Part shown: piece after piece, positions 12,601 through 22,640 of the stretch | Position numbering within the stretch: the stretch's first letter is position 1 | Layout of the letters: the number at the start of each line of letters is the position of its first letter | NCBI RefSeq assembly: GCF_035046485.1 | Contig: NC_085137.1 | Location: forward strand, 134,482,703 to 134,546,702 | DNA from: Aedes albopictus | Lineage: Eukaryota; Arthropoda; Insecta; Diptera; Culicidae | Direction of reading: 5' to 3' | DNA: 64,000 bases | Position numbers and translations under genes: made by a program | Notes under the pieces: model-generated | What the model was told of the DNA's origin: nothing | The model's database searches: none | Seen by the model: only the letters and a program-made list of their open reading frames with translations

Positions 12601-13233
12601 TTTAATTACTGGTTTAAAATTATGGATTAACACAGGTTTACTCGTTGTGTTAATAAATTTAACGTATGTAGCATTAGGTGATACTAAAGTGTTCCCACAG
12701 AAAACTCCATTTTGGATTTCCTGTGAACACACTACAGAATCCTCGGCTACCTGTACATTCGGAATTCTGCGAATTACTTCGCATCTTTCCGGAACTATTA
12801 TACCTTCATTGAAATTGTCTTCAATCATTACATTTACTTCTGCATTGTTAAAATTAAAACTTAAAATCCAATATTCGTAGTTTATTGTGCATTTATACAA
12901 GGATAGAAAGTCTCTTCCCAATATTCCATCGGTGAATATTGGGAATTCGTCTCCTACTAAATGGAATTCGTGATGCAATGTGAGGGTATTTGAAAATGTC
13001 AATGCCGTAACTGTTGTTGCCAGTGTTTCAATTTTTTCACCGGAAATTCCGGAGATACTGCATTTTCTATTTACATCGATTTGGTGACTTCCAAGAATTT
13101 TGTTAGCTTTGAACACCGATACGTCAGCTCCTGAATCTATCATAAAGGTACACACCGAATTTGTCATTTCGACATGTGCCTTTATGAAATTCGATGCTGA
13201 CGCGTTGATGGTTAAAATTTGTGTAGTTGGCCT
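9632..13233 (-). pseudogene. pol: Retrotransposon pol (protease-RT-RNase H-integrase), broken in integrase
   Basis: Pol is read by -1 frameshifting from gag; its first in-frame ATG is at 13167. Numbering from that Met, the aspartic protease motif DSGAD is at about 11-15. The reverse transcriptase (about 300-480) has FRQLNKK, LDLMAGFHQ and the catalytic YIDD near 420. RNase H has TTDASN near 569. The integrase zinc domain H-H-C-C (GGHIGQH … CEFC) is near 840-890. An in-frame TAG at about 10441-10443 ends the first 908 codons. The same frame then continues with DTVGPL, SDRGTEY and the HPE…E region of the DDE core. A 1-nt frameshift near 10105-10120 moves the rest (DDWDDWVGFYTF … GPYKV, end 9632) into another frame. 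Reverse transcription could be intact but integration should fail. The family assignment is secure. Confidence 0.9.
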
Positions 13234-14489
13234 AAAAAATGTTGCTGCGGCTGTTGCGGTTGCTGTACATGTGGTTGGTACTGTGGTTGCATTTGCTGTT
13301 GGTTAGGACATATGCGTCCTGAGTTTGTCAAGTTTTGTTGTTGAGGTGGAACTATGTGTCCAACATCAGCGTAAAATATGCGTGGTTGCATATTTCCGGG
13401 GTGGAAGCCTCTGTGAGATGCTCTTCCACGCTGAGATGGAGATCCATAGGGTCGTCTTCCACGACCACTATGGAATCCTCCTCTGCCTCCACGATAATCG
13501 TTGTGGCGTTGTCCGTAGTGATTCATATTGAAATTATTTCTGCCGCGATTGTTATGTCCGCGGCGTGAAGCGAACATTATCGCGTTAGTATTAGGTGTTG
13601 CTGTTGTAGCCTCGTTGCTCAGTGTTTTCTCTATTGCTGCGGACAATGTTGCAAATTGTCCGGCTTTTAGAATGAGCCTCGTATCGGGGTTACGAACGCC
13701 GGTACTAAGAGCCTTCACTCCTTGCTTTATTGCCATTTTGTTCGCCACATCAACCGGAATTTGCTCCGTGATGTAAGCCTTTTCTAAAAGGAAGGTCAAA
13801 TTTTCGACCTCCGTGGTGAATTTGTTGACATCACCAGATTGTTTCAATGCTCCTAATTTCGAAACATATACGTCTGAAGACGTTGCCAGACCGCATCTAT
13901 TTTTTAAGTGGTTTAATATTTCATCGAGATCTGCCGGGTTCTCGCCTACGGCCGATCTCGCTTTTCCAATTAGTCTGGTCATCACGAATTTTTTAACGGT
14001 AACATCTGCGGCTGTTTTTTGAGCTGCTGTTGCCGTTACAAATTCCGCTTTGACCGTGTCTACGAATAAGCCAACTGAGTCAATAAATGGACTCAGGCCT
14101 TCTTGGCTTCCATCATAAACTTGGACCACTGCGGTTCCAAGTTTAAGGTCCACCTTCGGAGTTGTCATCTTGTTATTGCGGTATAATTTTTCGACAATAA
14201 TGATAAGTTTTACAATTGTTTTAAAACGTATGAGATGTTTGGCCTCATCAAGTCGCACGTCCATAAAAATTTTAATTTCACTAAAAATATCTCTGGATTT
14301 TCTTAAGAGGATTTTTTGATTAGAACATTCGAATTCGTCTAAGAGGTATAAATTTGCTTCATAAAGATTACGAGCCTTTACTAACTTGTCTACTAGTGTT
14401 TTCCTCAAAAATTTCCTGTTTGGTGCCTTCCTCAGATTTCTCAAAGTAAGTGCAAGTTGTTCTATATTTTTGACAACATTTTTTTCCAT
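13212..14489 (-). CDS. gag: Retrotransposon Gag, 425 aa
   Basis: This is the capsid/nucleocapsid precursor of the LTR element. It starts ATG GAA AAA AAT, the first ATG of the frame, and is the largest frame upstream of pol. Residues 1-110 are basic and probably helical. The middle part (about 115-310) has the composition of a capsid region. There is no CCHC zinc knuckle; instead residues about 310-370 form an Arg/Gly-rich tract (RRGHNNRGRNN, YRGGRGGFHSGRGRR) that likely binds RNA. The C-terminal 40 residues are Gln/Pro-rich. It overlaps the pol frame through the TTTTTTA slip site near its end. The frame is intact. Gag identity follows from position and composition more than from a motif. Confidence 0.88.
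   Translation of the reverse strand: MEKNVVKNIEQLALTLRNLRKAPNRKFLRKTLVDKLVKARNLYEANLYLLDEFECSNQKILLRKSRDIFSEIKIFMDVRLDEAKHLIRFKTIVKLIIIVEKLYRNNKMTTPKVDLKLGTAVVQVYDGSQEGLSPFIDSVGLFVDTVKAEFVTATAAQKTAADVTVKKFVMTRLIGKARSAVGENPADLDEILNHLKNRCGLATSSDVYVSKLGALKQSGDVNKFTTEVENLTFLLEKAYITEQIPVDVANKMAIKQGVKALSTGVRNPDTRLILKAGQFATLSAAIEKTLSNEATTATPNTNAIMFASRRGHNNRGRNNFNMNHYGQRHNDYRGGRGGFHSGRGRRPYGSPSQRGRASHRGFHPGNMQPRIFYADVGHIVPPQQQNLTNSGRICPNQQQMQPQYQPHVQQPQQPQQHFLGQLHKF
13233..13239 (-). promoter_or_regulatory. Programmed -1 frameshift site TTTTTTA between gag and pol
   Basis: On the minus strand gag codons read CAT TTT TTA GGC. The heptamer T TTT TTA is a canonical -1 slippery sequence in the gag frame, seven codons before the gag stop. 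After a -1 slip the frame runs open through the pol ATG at 13167 into protease; the distance from 13233 to 13167 is 66 nt, a multiple of three. No downstream stem-loop or pseudoknot was evaluated. Confidence 0.8.
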
Positions 14490-15203
14490 TTAACTCTCTT
14501 CTTTTAAAATCGGATGAGGTCACTGTTAGGCTTCCGGATAATTAATTCTCGTACAGGATTTATGAGATTTGGTAATTTACTTTCAAACAAGATCTTTCAG
14601 TAAGTCACACATTTTTGAATATTACAATGTCAAACACCACTTGAATACACCATTTTAACTAAAATGTTTCGGTACTTATTTATTTTTAACTATTAAATTA
14701 AATCATCACTCACGCTAGTATATCATCTGCAAGTCTCAGCAGCAACGACGAAGCTACGTTGGGGTCGCTCCATGTTGCGCCCTTGTTGGGGTCGGCTCCA
14801 TGTTGCCGGATGACCCGTTTGTTATGTTGTTTCTTCGTCTGCACTGCCACTAGTAGTGTTCGATTTTCCACATGAGTATGTCCACTATGTCATCTCAAAG
14901 TTCCACAATCGAACTCCTGGTGTTCGTTTGCATTCCGTTGGAGATCGCTGCTGCTGCTGCTACTTGGAATAGGGCGTTGTTTGTTGCTCTTCCTTTGAAA
15001 ATCCTCGGTACGCTCTAGCTTCGAGCTTGGTTTTCACCTCGTACATTTGTGTGTAACACAATGTGAACACTAAACTGTTTATCTTGTGTTCCGTCATTGT
15101 ATAGTTACTTAGTCACTTGCACTTAATGTTTCCAATAAAAATGTTATTATTTATTTCAATTACTCCACACAGTACAGTAAAGTTCGACACTTCCTTATAA
15201 CTG

Positions 15204-15413
15204 TTAGATTGGATGGGCAGCGGCTCGTCGAGCGGCTCTTTCTGCCAGCCGTTCCGTGTGTGATTTGTGCAACTTCAGTAGTAGTTTTATTAGCACGTAC
15301 GCACCCGCGATAACTGTTAAAGTGCAAAGCGCAACCGCTTGTGTTTGATGGTGTTCTTCACTGGGTCCCATTTGATTCGTAGTGACGATCTCGTCACTTG
15401 AAAACCAACCCAT
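15204..15413 (-). CDS. Micro-ORF in the retrotransposon leader: Met-Gly start, one membrane segment, basic tail
   Basis: A 69-residue frame lies between the primer site and gag, far upstream of gag. The true ATG is at 15413; an upstream in-frame TTG is not a likely start. The protein begins MGWFSSDEIV: Gly at 2 and Ser at 6 fit an N-myristoylation signal. Residues about 24-43 (TQAVALCTLTVIAGAYVLIK) are hydrophobic and could span a membrane. The tail is basic (KLHKSHTERLAERAARRAAA). I recall similar small leader ORFs in insect Ty3/gypsy elements but cannot verify this here. A role in membrane targeting of Gag is speculation. Confidence 0.6.
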   Translation of the reverse strand: MGWFSSDEIVTTNQMGPSEEHHQTQAVALCTLTVIAGAYVLIKLLLKLHKSHTERLAERAARRAAAHPI

Positions 15414-15484
15414 TTTCAAATGTGATTGGAATACACTTTACCGAACTGTATCACTTTCACACTTTTGCTGCGGAGAAGGCAAAA

Positions 15485-15501
15485 CCTGTCTTAGGTAGCC
15501 A
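15485..15501 (-). promoter_or_regulatory. Primer-binding site
   Basis: Directly after the 5' LTR, the coding strand reads TGGCTACCTAAGACAGG. A TGG start next to the LTR is what a tRNA 3' CCA end would pair with. The tRNA species is not identified. Confidence 0.65.
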
Positions 15502-15745
15502 TGTACTAATTTGGAGTTCTCTTCAGAGTAAAGTGTACACCCGTTAGCTGTTGGGCTCGGAACCAGAATGATTTATTCAATTTGCTTTTCGTGGCAACCG
15601 ACCAACGCTCGGTGGCGTATGGTTTATTCTGTTGTGCTTAGTTGCACGATTAAGCAGGCCACACAAAGTGCATAGCCTGTTTGATTGTTATGATATAAAC
15701 ATCCGCGTGGACGTTTATTTAACTTTGCCGATTCATCACACTACA
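15502..15745 (-). repeat. 5' LTR
   Basis: 244 bp, no difference seen from the copy at 9097-9340. It is followed on the plus strand by GGAG, the right copy of the target duplication. Confidence 0.95.
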
Positions 15746-16457
15746 GGAGATTCCATGAAGCTTTAGGGGTTATTAGGGGCGTTTAAGTGGGTCTCAGTGT
15801 TGTTACAAGGGGCTTCAGGGCGTTCCATGGGTCCTCAAGCGTGCTTCAAGTGGTCTCAGGGGCTCCAGGAACGTTCAAGACGGTCTCAAGGGCATTTTAG
15901 GGGATCTCAGGGGTGTATTAAGTGGATTCAGGGCGCACCAGAAGATCTCAAAGGCGTTTTAAGAGGTTTAAAAGGGTCCCAGAGGCCCCATACAAATCAC
16001 TTTTGGTAACAGGAGAACATAGGGTGCAGTATGAATGCAATAAATTTTGTCGGGTTCTGAAAATCACAATAACTGGCTGAATGACGACTATCGTTGCCAA
16101 GATTCTTCTGGTTGCTATGTAAAATAAAGCACAGCTCAATATTTAGTAACACTATCAAACAGATTTCTACACCTTTCTTTCAACTCATTTGGTCTCAAGC
16201 GCGCTTTAGGGGGTCTCAGGGACGTTTCAAAGAACCTCAAGGGTGTCTTTGGGCCGGGTGCAAGGGGTCTCAGGGACGGTTTAGGGGGTCCTAGATGGTC
16301 TCAGGAGGCTTCGAAGTGGCCTCAGAGGTGTTTCAGTGGGTTCCAAGGACATTCTACAGGGTTTTAGGGACACTCCCTGAAACGCCGCTGAAGCCCCTTT
16401 GATCCACTTATTTGGATCTCTGAGAACTTTCTGGAAATTCTCTTGGCCCTATTTCAA
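15746..16457. repeat. Degenerate short-period repeat, type B
   Basis: Variants of 'gggtctcaggggcgtttcaa' with a loose 20-30-bp rhythm continue the block cut at 9096 by the LTR element. A patch at 15990-16190 is interrupted by unrelated AT-rich sequence. Open frames here (Gly-Ser-Gln-Gly-Arg) are artefacts. Confidence 0.75.
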
Positions 16458-16470
16458 ACGCCCAGGAGTT

Positions 16471-17723
16471 TTTTTTTATCAGTTCGTTTATTTTAAAGGC
16501 TCAGGCGTGCGTAGCACTTAACGGAGCCGACTTCAGTATAGGAAAATTTATAATAAAAAAATGAATTTAATTTTATAATTACAATAGAATAAAATTGAAA
16601 AAAAAAACACACGCACACAAAGATTAATCATGATAAAAGGTCATCTAATTCAATGGAGTACCGGTGGCTTCAGCTATTCTTCGTTTATCCTCCTCAATTA
16701 GAAGTTGTCGTTCATTCTCGTCCTCAATCCATTCGTACGTTGCAATCCGGGTCCTAACCTTGTTGGGAGTCGCATCACAAATGGTGGATAAACTGTTGTC
16801 GCTGTCGCTCAAGGACGGGTCGGCTTTGTTCTGCTTTTTGTGTGCCTGGTTTAACGCCGTGTCAGAATCTGGATCAGAGCGTTGACGCTTTGCTTCTGTT
16901 TTTTTCGTTTTCGATTGTTTCTTTTTATTCGCTTTATTGTTCGATACTGATCCATCTACACTATCAGCATCGCTGGATATCTCCTCTACTTTCTCCTCCA
17001 TTTTGTCAACTTCGGGCGCTATTGTTGCCGATCGTTGTTCGTTCCCCTTTTGTTGCTCGTGAAGAAGCGGGCATGACTTCTTCAAATGAGTGTCTGAATT
17101 ACACTTGAAGCACTTTTGGATCAAGCCGTCATAGTACAACCTACCCTTTCGATTGCAGAAACACAGAACCTCCGGGATTTCCTGCTCCAGGTCTATGTAG
17201 ATACCGCGAACACCGGTGAACATGTTGAGCTGGTATTCTGCCGGAAAGCGCTCGCGAACGGTACGTTTAACCGTCCCGTACTTTGCCATCACTGAGACCA
17301 GATCGGCATCTGATATTTCTGGCGGCAAGTCAAAAATACGCACGTATCGAGTGTTACCTGCTACTGACATTTGAACCTTCACCTCCTTTCCATCGGTGTA
17401 ATGGAAAGACAACGATTTTCTGTTGCTCGCGTACACATAATTCATTGCTTCTTGGGTTTTAAAACGAATGAAAACTGACTTCTCTTCGGTGATCTAGTAG
17501 GCCGTTTCCATCGAAGATGGATCTCCTTTCAGCGCTTTTATAAAACGGGCCATATCAGCCACAGTTGGTTGTGCAGCATCTCTTGGAAAGAGAAATGCCA
17601 ACGTGTTTTCCACTACTACTGTGCTCGACATATTGTCACGTATGACAACACAAAAGCCGAAAACAATTCGACGACTGAACAAAAGCGTCTGTTCACCTCG
17701 AGATGCAAACTTGAACTGACTGG
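16471..17723 (-). mobile_element. ORF1-only retrocopy with poly(A) tail and 13-bp target duplication
   Basis: The insert is flanked on both sides by the 13-mer acgcccaggagtt (16458-16470 and 17724-17736). On the minus strand it runs from a short leader (CCAGTCAGTTCAAG…) through one ORF and a roughly 170-bp 3' UTR to a terminal A-run (plus-strand T-run from 16471), preceded by AATAAA-like text. Long target duplication plus terminal poly(A) shows target-primed retrotransposition. Only an ORF1-type protein is encoded; there is no endonuclease or RT. It is either a non-autonomous LINE derivative or a processed copy of an ORF1-like gene. Confidence 0.85.
16645..17631 (-). pseudogene. ORF1/Gag-like CCHC protein with one in-frame stop
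   Basis: The frame starts ATG TCG AGC at 17631 (MSSTVVVENTLAFLFPRD…) and ends …ATGTPLN at 16645, about 328 codons. One in-frame TAG follows ETAY at about 17494; the frame stays the same on both sides and reads on through TEEKSVFIRF. The middle region (RYVRIFDLPPEISDADLVSV … VRGIYIDLEQEIPEVLCF) looks RRM-like. A single zinc knuckle follows, C-F-K-C-N4-H-N4-C (CFKCNSDTHLKKSC). The C-terminal half is acidic and lysine-rich (KKKQSKTKKTEAKRQRS), suggesting nuclear or nucleic-acid binding. ORF1 proteins of several LINE clades have this order. The clade is not assigned. Confidence 0.7.
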
Positions 17724-17736
17724 ACGCCCAGGAGTT

Positions 17737-20700
17737 GAACTTGTTCTTGAGAACTAAGCTTCCTCATTAATTTATGCACAAAATTTCCTTTTTATTGCCT
17801 TTTTAATTTATGCACATTTTAAATTGCACCCCAAGCCCATGGCATAAAAAGAGTATCCAGTGTACTAAGTGTAACGCATATGTAAAATAAATCAAGCGGC
17901 TAGAGTGTCATGTTTTATTGTGTCTTTCAAGAAGAAGAGACAGTCGCTTCTGTCGGATGTTGTTGATACTGTCTGGTCTGGAACGAAGGTTAGTTTGAGT
18001 CGGTTGTAGGGCAGAGGAAGCTTTACAAAAAAAAAACTTGACAAGCGAAGTTCATGATTGCGACTAGAGACCGAGATAGGTACTAAACTCAATTGTGGCA
18101 AAGCTGAGGTAGTGATTGATGGTGACAACTTGGAGACGCAATCGAAATTCGCTCTGAATTAAACGTCGCTTGTTCCAGTGCCCCTAAACGGCTACGAGCG
18201 TGGCTCAAATGAAGGCAGGCCGAAAAGCTTTTTGATATCTGGAACGCAAAATGCCGTGGACAATTGGGTTCTTTAGGGGTATCCAGATCAGGGGCCTACA
18301 TCGTCGAAACCAAAACATGACGCTGAAAGCGAGCGCCCATCAGCATCGGACGGACGCCGACGACGGGAACATTCATAACAACATCCAAGCGTTTCGCTTC
18401 ATCCGTTCTTTTTGTCGCTTTCTTCGACGCAACGACGGGCGGCGGCTCATTTTCACACCAACTGGGCTTCAATTGAAATTTTCAAATAATCTAAAATGTT
18501 TGTTTGCTTAATTTTTTCATGGATAATAGACTATTTCAGTAAAATGTGCATAGCATACATCAACATTACACAGATTTGTCGGTTGTTACACTCATTAATT
18601 GAGTTACAACAGAGAAATTCATTTGATGTCAAACGAGCGTGCGTGAGCTTGTGAGTGCGAAACAAAGCGGCATCTGCGACGGCGCAGCACCGTCGGTTCA
18701 TCGGTGACGATGACAGTCGGACTGGGCGACGACGACGGCGCCTTGCTTCCATTGACGATTGAAAACATTGTTTACAAACTTCACCTGAAAATTTCAATTG
18801 AAATTGAAAATGTAGGGCCCTGATCCAGATTATTCCACAATCGGAATCTCCGTCCAAAAATTAGTCGAAATCCAAAATTTTATCATTTTGTATGCCCGGG
18901 AACTATTTTTAAAATGCATTTAAAGTTTGTATGGGGAAATTTGTTTGTGCTGGATGAACTGTCATTTTATCGATTGAACTGTCATTCTATCCACAAAAAT
19001 AAAAACTGTTTTGTTTATTTAACCATCAAAACAAAGGTATTGGAACGCAATAAAATCACGTTATACTCAGTAAAATGAGCTCTTTCTATTAGGATATAGA
19101 AAATAGCAATATTATGTTCACTAAACATCCCAATTCTTAAAAGGAAACTAGAAAAAATGCACGGCGCAAACGCATGAATTGTATCAAGTTCACTAAGAAG
19201 CAAATATTGTGCAACGAATAAAATATAGCATACTGCAGTGGGCTTAAAATTAGTGCACGTTTCGGAAGAAAAAATCAGAATCTGATTCATGTTGATTCAA
19301 AAATAGTTCTATATGCAGACACTATGTTTCACTTTTTTCAAATATCCTTGAAAAAATCGAAAGGATCAGTGTCACCTTCTTTTACGGTATCATCAGGTCT
19401 TGCGCGAAATACGGCACAGCATGTGAGGCGCGCTCCCGATTCGAACCCGTCAGAAAAATAGTGTGGGCATTGGAAAAAAAACAAATTTGCATTTAACCGT
19501 TTTTCTCCCGGGGCTCCCGAAGGCTACCCGGACCAGGGCCAGTCAGTAGCAGCAGCATCGAATCAATTGGGCCTCATACTGCGCGAGTGTTTTGTAGGTA
19601 CGCTGGCTGACCGTCCGTCCGGCGTTTATGTGAGTGGTTTATATGCGGCGACGACGATCGACGACCAAACAACCATATGCACAAGACAGCTGAATGGCTC
19701 ATACGCACTTGAGCAACACCACCGTAGGTACACCGGCCCGAACCGATCCGAGAGCTACAAGTGTACGGATTCCCGTTACAAGATAATTTCATCTTGCGCT
19801 ACTTTTGAGTGGCAAAAAACCATAATGATCGGGGAACCTACCACTTCTGGGGCTGAGGCTACAGAGGCCCTGGCTCAGCGGGTATGGAGCTAATTTTCCA
19901 ACATTCGATGCTCGGTCAGGCAAGAGGCTCTCGAGATTGTTGAGATATGTACATCTGGATGGAATCAAATGATATTTAGACTGGAAAGTTTAGAGCCTGA
20001 GCTTGGACGGCTTCGGATGCGACCGAACACATTCACGAGATCAAAGCGAGAAATCTTCCCATCAATTGAGTTTGGACTGGGCTCATAACATGGGCTGACT
20101 GGTTCGAAAGTTAAATAACTTGAGCCACGTTAAGTGTACCTATTTAAAATTCGGAATAAGGGTGATCATAAAATGTAGCATCCTAACAGTCACGAAGTTC
20201 TCAAAGTCTTTGAATTTTCATAGATCTACGCCACCCCAAAGCCGATCAACAAGTGCTTCCAAGAAGCCTCCGTCAGTATTTCATCAGGAATTTCCATTAT
20301 ACATTACCTTGAAAGTCTGCAGGAACCCTTTCTGCGCTTCCATGAACAACCTGTTACCTTCCTATCGCTACCATGGCTGACGAGCGATATCCATCAACCT
20401 GTTGCAAGATTTTCCACGCTTCGTCTGCCACGGCAAAGAACTTTCCACGTCCCCTCTGCTTTAAGTTTGCTTAATTTCCACTCTCCCCTTTCGATATAAG
20501 CCAGCAGCGGGAGAGGACCGGGTTCTTCACGCATGCATGCCCAAAACGAAAGCAACGGACCCCGATACATAAGTATTCTTCTCCATTCGTCGTCGCAGTT
20601 CGTGGACAAGTGGAAATGACCGTGTCTGTGGGGTGCGCTGTACTGTACTCTACGGGCAGCCCATTCAAGCCACTCTATTTACTCAGGCGATAAAAAAAAT

Positions 20701-20839
20701 CAACAACAAAAAACAAGTGATATGGTCTCTAGTAGATAGGTTGGGGTCCGTCAAGGTGCTCATAGGGCCCATCAGCCAAGGAGATTAATACTCCTTGCAG
20801 GTTATCGTGTCTAAATATGTATATAACTTAAGTTTTGTT
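17737..20839. other. Unassigned; includes a weak inverted repeat and a GC-rich patch
   Basis: No gene is supported. A pair of short inverted matches (atccagatcaggggcctaca at 18279-18298 against tgtagggccctgatccagat near 18811-18830) may be the ends of a decayed element. The part at 19400-19900 is more GC-rich with frames on both strands but no recognisable motif; it may be unique DNA. Confidence 0.35.
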
Positions 20840-20994
20840 AATAGTTCTATCACGCCGAGGACCTGGGATCGAATCCCACTCCCGACATACTCACAAAATG
20901 TGGGTTCTTCCTTCGGAAGGGAAGTAAAACGTGGGTCCCGAGATGAACTAGCCTAGGGTTAAAAATCTCGTTAATACAGACAAAAAAAAAAAAA
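20840..20994 (+). mobile_element. tRNA-derived SINE, 3' part
   Basis: It contains a good RNA polymerase III B box (gggatcgaatccc, 20865-20877). A non-tRNA body follows (ttcggaagggaagtaaaacg, gaactagcctagggtt), then an A-run at 20981-20994. The A box is not clear, so the copy may be 5'-truncated. Architecture fits the tRNA-related SINEs of Aedes (the Feilai type), but identity with a named family was not tested. Confidence 0.65.
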
Positions 20995-20999
20995 TAGTT

Positions 21000-21545
21000 C
21001 TACAACTCGTAACGATGAGTCTACGCCGAATGAAGCATTCGCCTCCATCCTCGGTCCTGAGCCAATTGCTTCCAGTCGCTTTGAACGGTTCGAGTCCTTA
21101 GGTCCTCCTCAACTGCAAATAGCAACGTGTGCACGGCTTACACGAAGTTGACGGTGATTTTCTGGTTCTCTGTTAAATATATTTTAAGCTTATCGTTTCT
21201 ACGGTACACGAGCTACGTGACCAGCCCACCGCAGCCTGCCGCGATTCATTCGCTTCACTATATCCAGCTTTTTGTATATTTGGAACAATTCGTAGTTCAT
21301 TCGACGCGGCCTGACGCCGTTTTCCTGTTTATCGCCGAGTATTGTTCACAGCACTTAACTTTCAAAGACTCTAAAGGCTCTCCGATTAACTTCTCTCACC
21401 GTCCACGATTCATGGTCGTTTAAAGCGACCGGAAAAATCAGAGTCTCATACAACGCAAGAATTTTCTTCGTTCACAGTCTACAGGATTTTGTAACCAAAA
21501 AAGGCCGATGCGTAGCCGCAATCCGTCTTTTCATCTTGCGGGTAC
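21000..21545 (-). pseudogene. RTE-type LINE ORF2, C-terminal fragment
   Basis: Reading the minus strand gives pieces NDHESWTVREVNRR, ENGVRPRRMNYELFQIYKK, GRLRWAGHVARV and finally EEDLRTRTVQSDWKQLAQDR, with a stop at 21021. GRLRWAGHV and the terminal W-K…A-Q-D-R-…W-R region are typical of the end of RTE-clade (JAM1-like) ORF2. Frameshifts and stops separate the pieces. The RT core is absent. Confidence 0.75.
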
Positions 21546-21568
21546 CATTATTATCACATGTCACTAGA

Positions 21569-21719
21569 GTACCGTCTACTCCCGTTGGTGGCCCTATGAG
21601 CACCTTGCCATCAGTGTGTTTTTCGATGCCACTGGGTTACTATAAGTTCAAATTAAAAAAAAAATAAACCCCGTTGGATTGCATGAGGTATCGTTCAAAC
21701 CAACGGGGGTAGACGGTAC
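21569..21719. mobile_element. Short MITE with gtaccgtctac termini
   Basis: Terminal inverted repeats gtaccgtctactcccgttgg and ccaacgggggtagacggtac bound about 150 bp. The interior includes ggccctatgagcacc, which also occurs in reverse complement near 20751. No target duplication is evident. Confidence 0.7.
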
Positions 21720-21859
21720 CGAGATAAAAAAATTCGTCCGTCAAACTTTTCACCACCTAGAACCACTTTGTCACCGTGGTAGTGGCTGGATCGACGACGT
21801 TAACCACCAGCAATCATGTGCTCGGTTTTTATGGTGTTACTCGTAAGTTACATAACTCG

Positions 21860-22640
21860 TTTCTCTTCACTGAAATTTCGTCTCGAATTTCCACGCCATT
21901 ATCCATGGAAATTCCTTCTTAAATTTCTCTCTCATTTTCTTTAACAATTCCTTTGGAAAATTCTTTGACAATTACTTGGTGAATATCTTCGACACATTTC
22001 TGGAAATTTCTTCGCCCATTCCTACGAAAGTTGTTGGGCATCGTTTTTCCCAAATTTCTCTGCCAAGTTATTTTTCAGGTATTTTCAATGATAGTTTCTT
22101 TTGGAACTCTTTCTAACATTACTTTGGAAATTCCATTAAATAATCGCTTTCGAATTCAAAAAAAATATCCATGAATTCAGAATAAAATTTAAAGATGGAA
22201 ATTTCGATGGAATGGATAAAGCAATTTCCGAAAACCAAGGTAATTACCAGAAGAATTCACAAAGAGTTAACCGAAAAATTTCACAAAGCAAAATCGAGAA
22301 AAGTTTGCATGGACATATCTGAAGGCAATGTGATATGCTTTTACCACATTGATCCGAAGGAAACATATACGAATAACAGAAGGACTTTTCAAAGGAACTG
22401 GCAGATAATTACCCAAGACATCCCAAATAATTTCCCGAAGAAGTATTCAAAAGTGTTACTGATGAAATAAAAAAAAATCCAAATAAGCACTTCCGAAAGA
22501 ATTTTTAAAAAAATTGCCAAAAGAAATCTTGAAGGAATAGCCCGATTGATTCTCACAGGAATTCCCAATGGAAGCTCCTTAGGAACTGTCGAAGAAATTT
22601 CTGAATGAATTGACGTAAGAAATTCCAAGGGAGCACCATA
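21860..22640. repeat. AT-rich degenerate short-period repeat (type C)
   Basis: Repeated variants of 'gaaattcctttggaaaattc' with an irregular 15-25-bp rhythm, in both purine- and pyrimidine-rich orientation. It resembles the type A blocks with a lower GC content. The small frames within are not genes. Confidence 0.55.

Larger units (their letters stand above)
9097..15745 (-). mobile_element. Complete Ty3/gypsy-type LTR retrotransposon
   Basis: Two 244-bp direct repeats (9097-9340 and 15502-15745) show no difference that I can see, and begin TG and end CA on the coding (minus) strand. The 4-bp sequence GGAG flanks both sides (9093-9096 and 15746-15749), a normal target duplication. On the minus strand the order is primer site, leader with a micro-ORF, gag, -1 slippery site, pol (protease, RT, RNase H, integrase), polypurine tract. 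RT before integrase and a GPY motif in the integrase tail fit Ty3/gypsy. No env-like frame is present. Length is 6649 bp. Identical LTRs imply a recent insertion, yet pol has two breaks. The non-coding 3' region (9341-9631) carries a long poly(T) run at about 9598-9633 on the plus strand. Confidence 0.95.

Noticed and set aside
9097..15745. Endogenous retrovirus with envelope
   Set aside because: No third frame with signal peptide and fusion features exists between integrase and the 3' LTR; the region 9341-9631 is AT-rich and non-coding.
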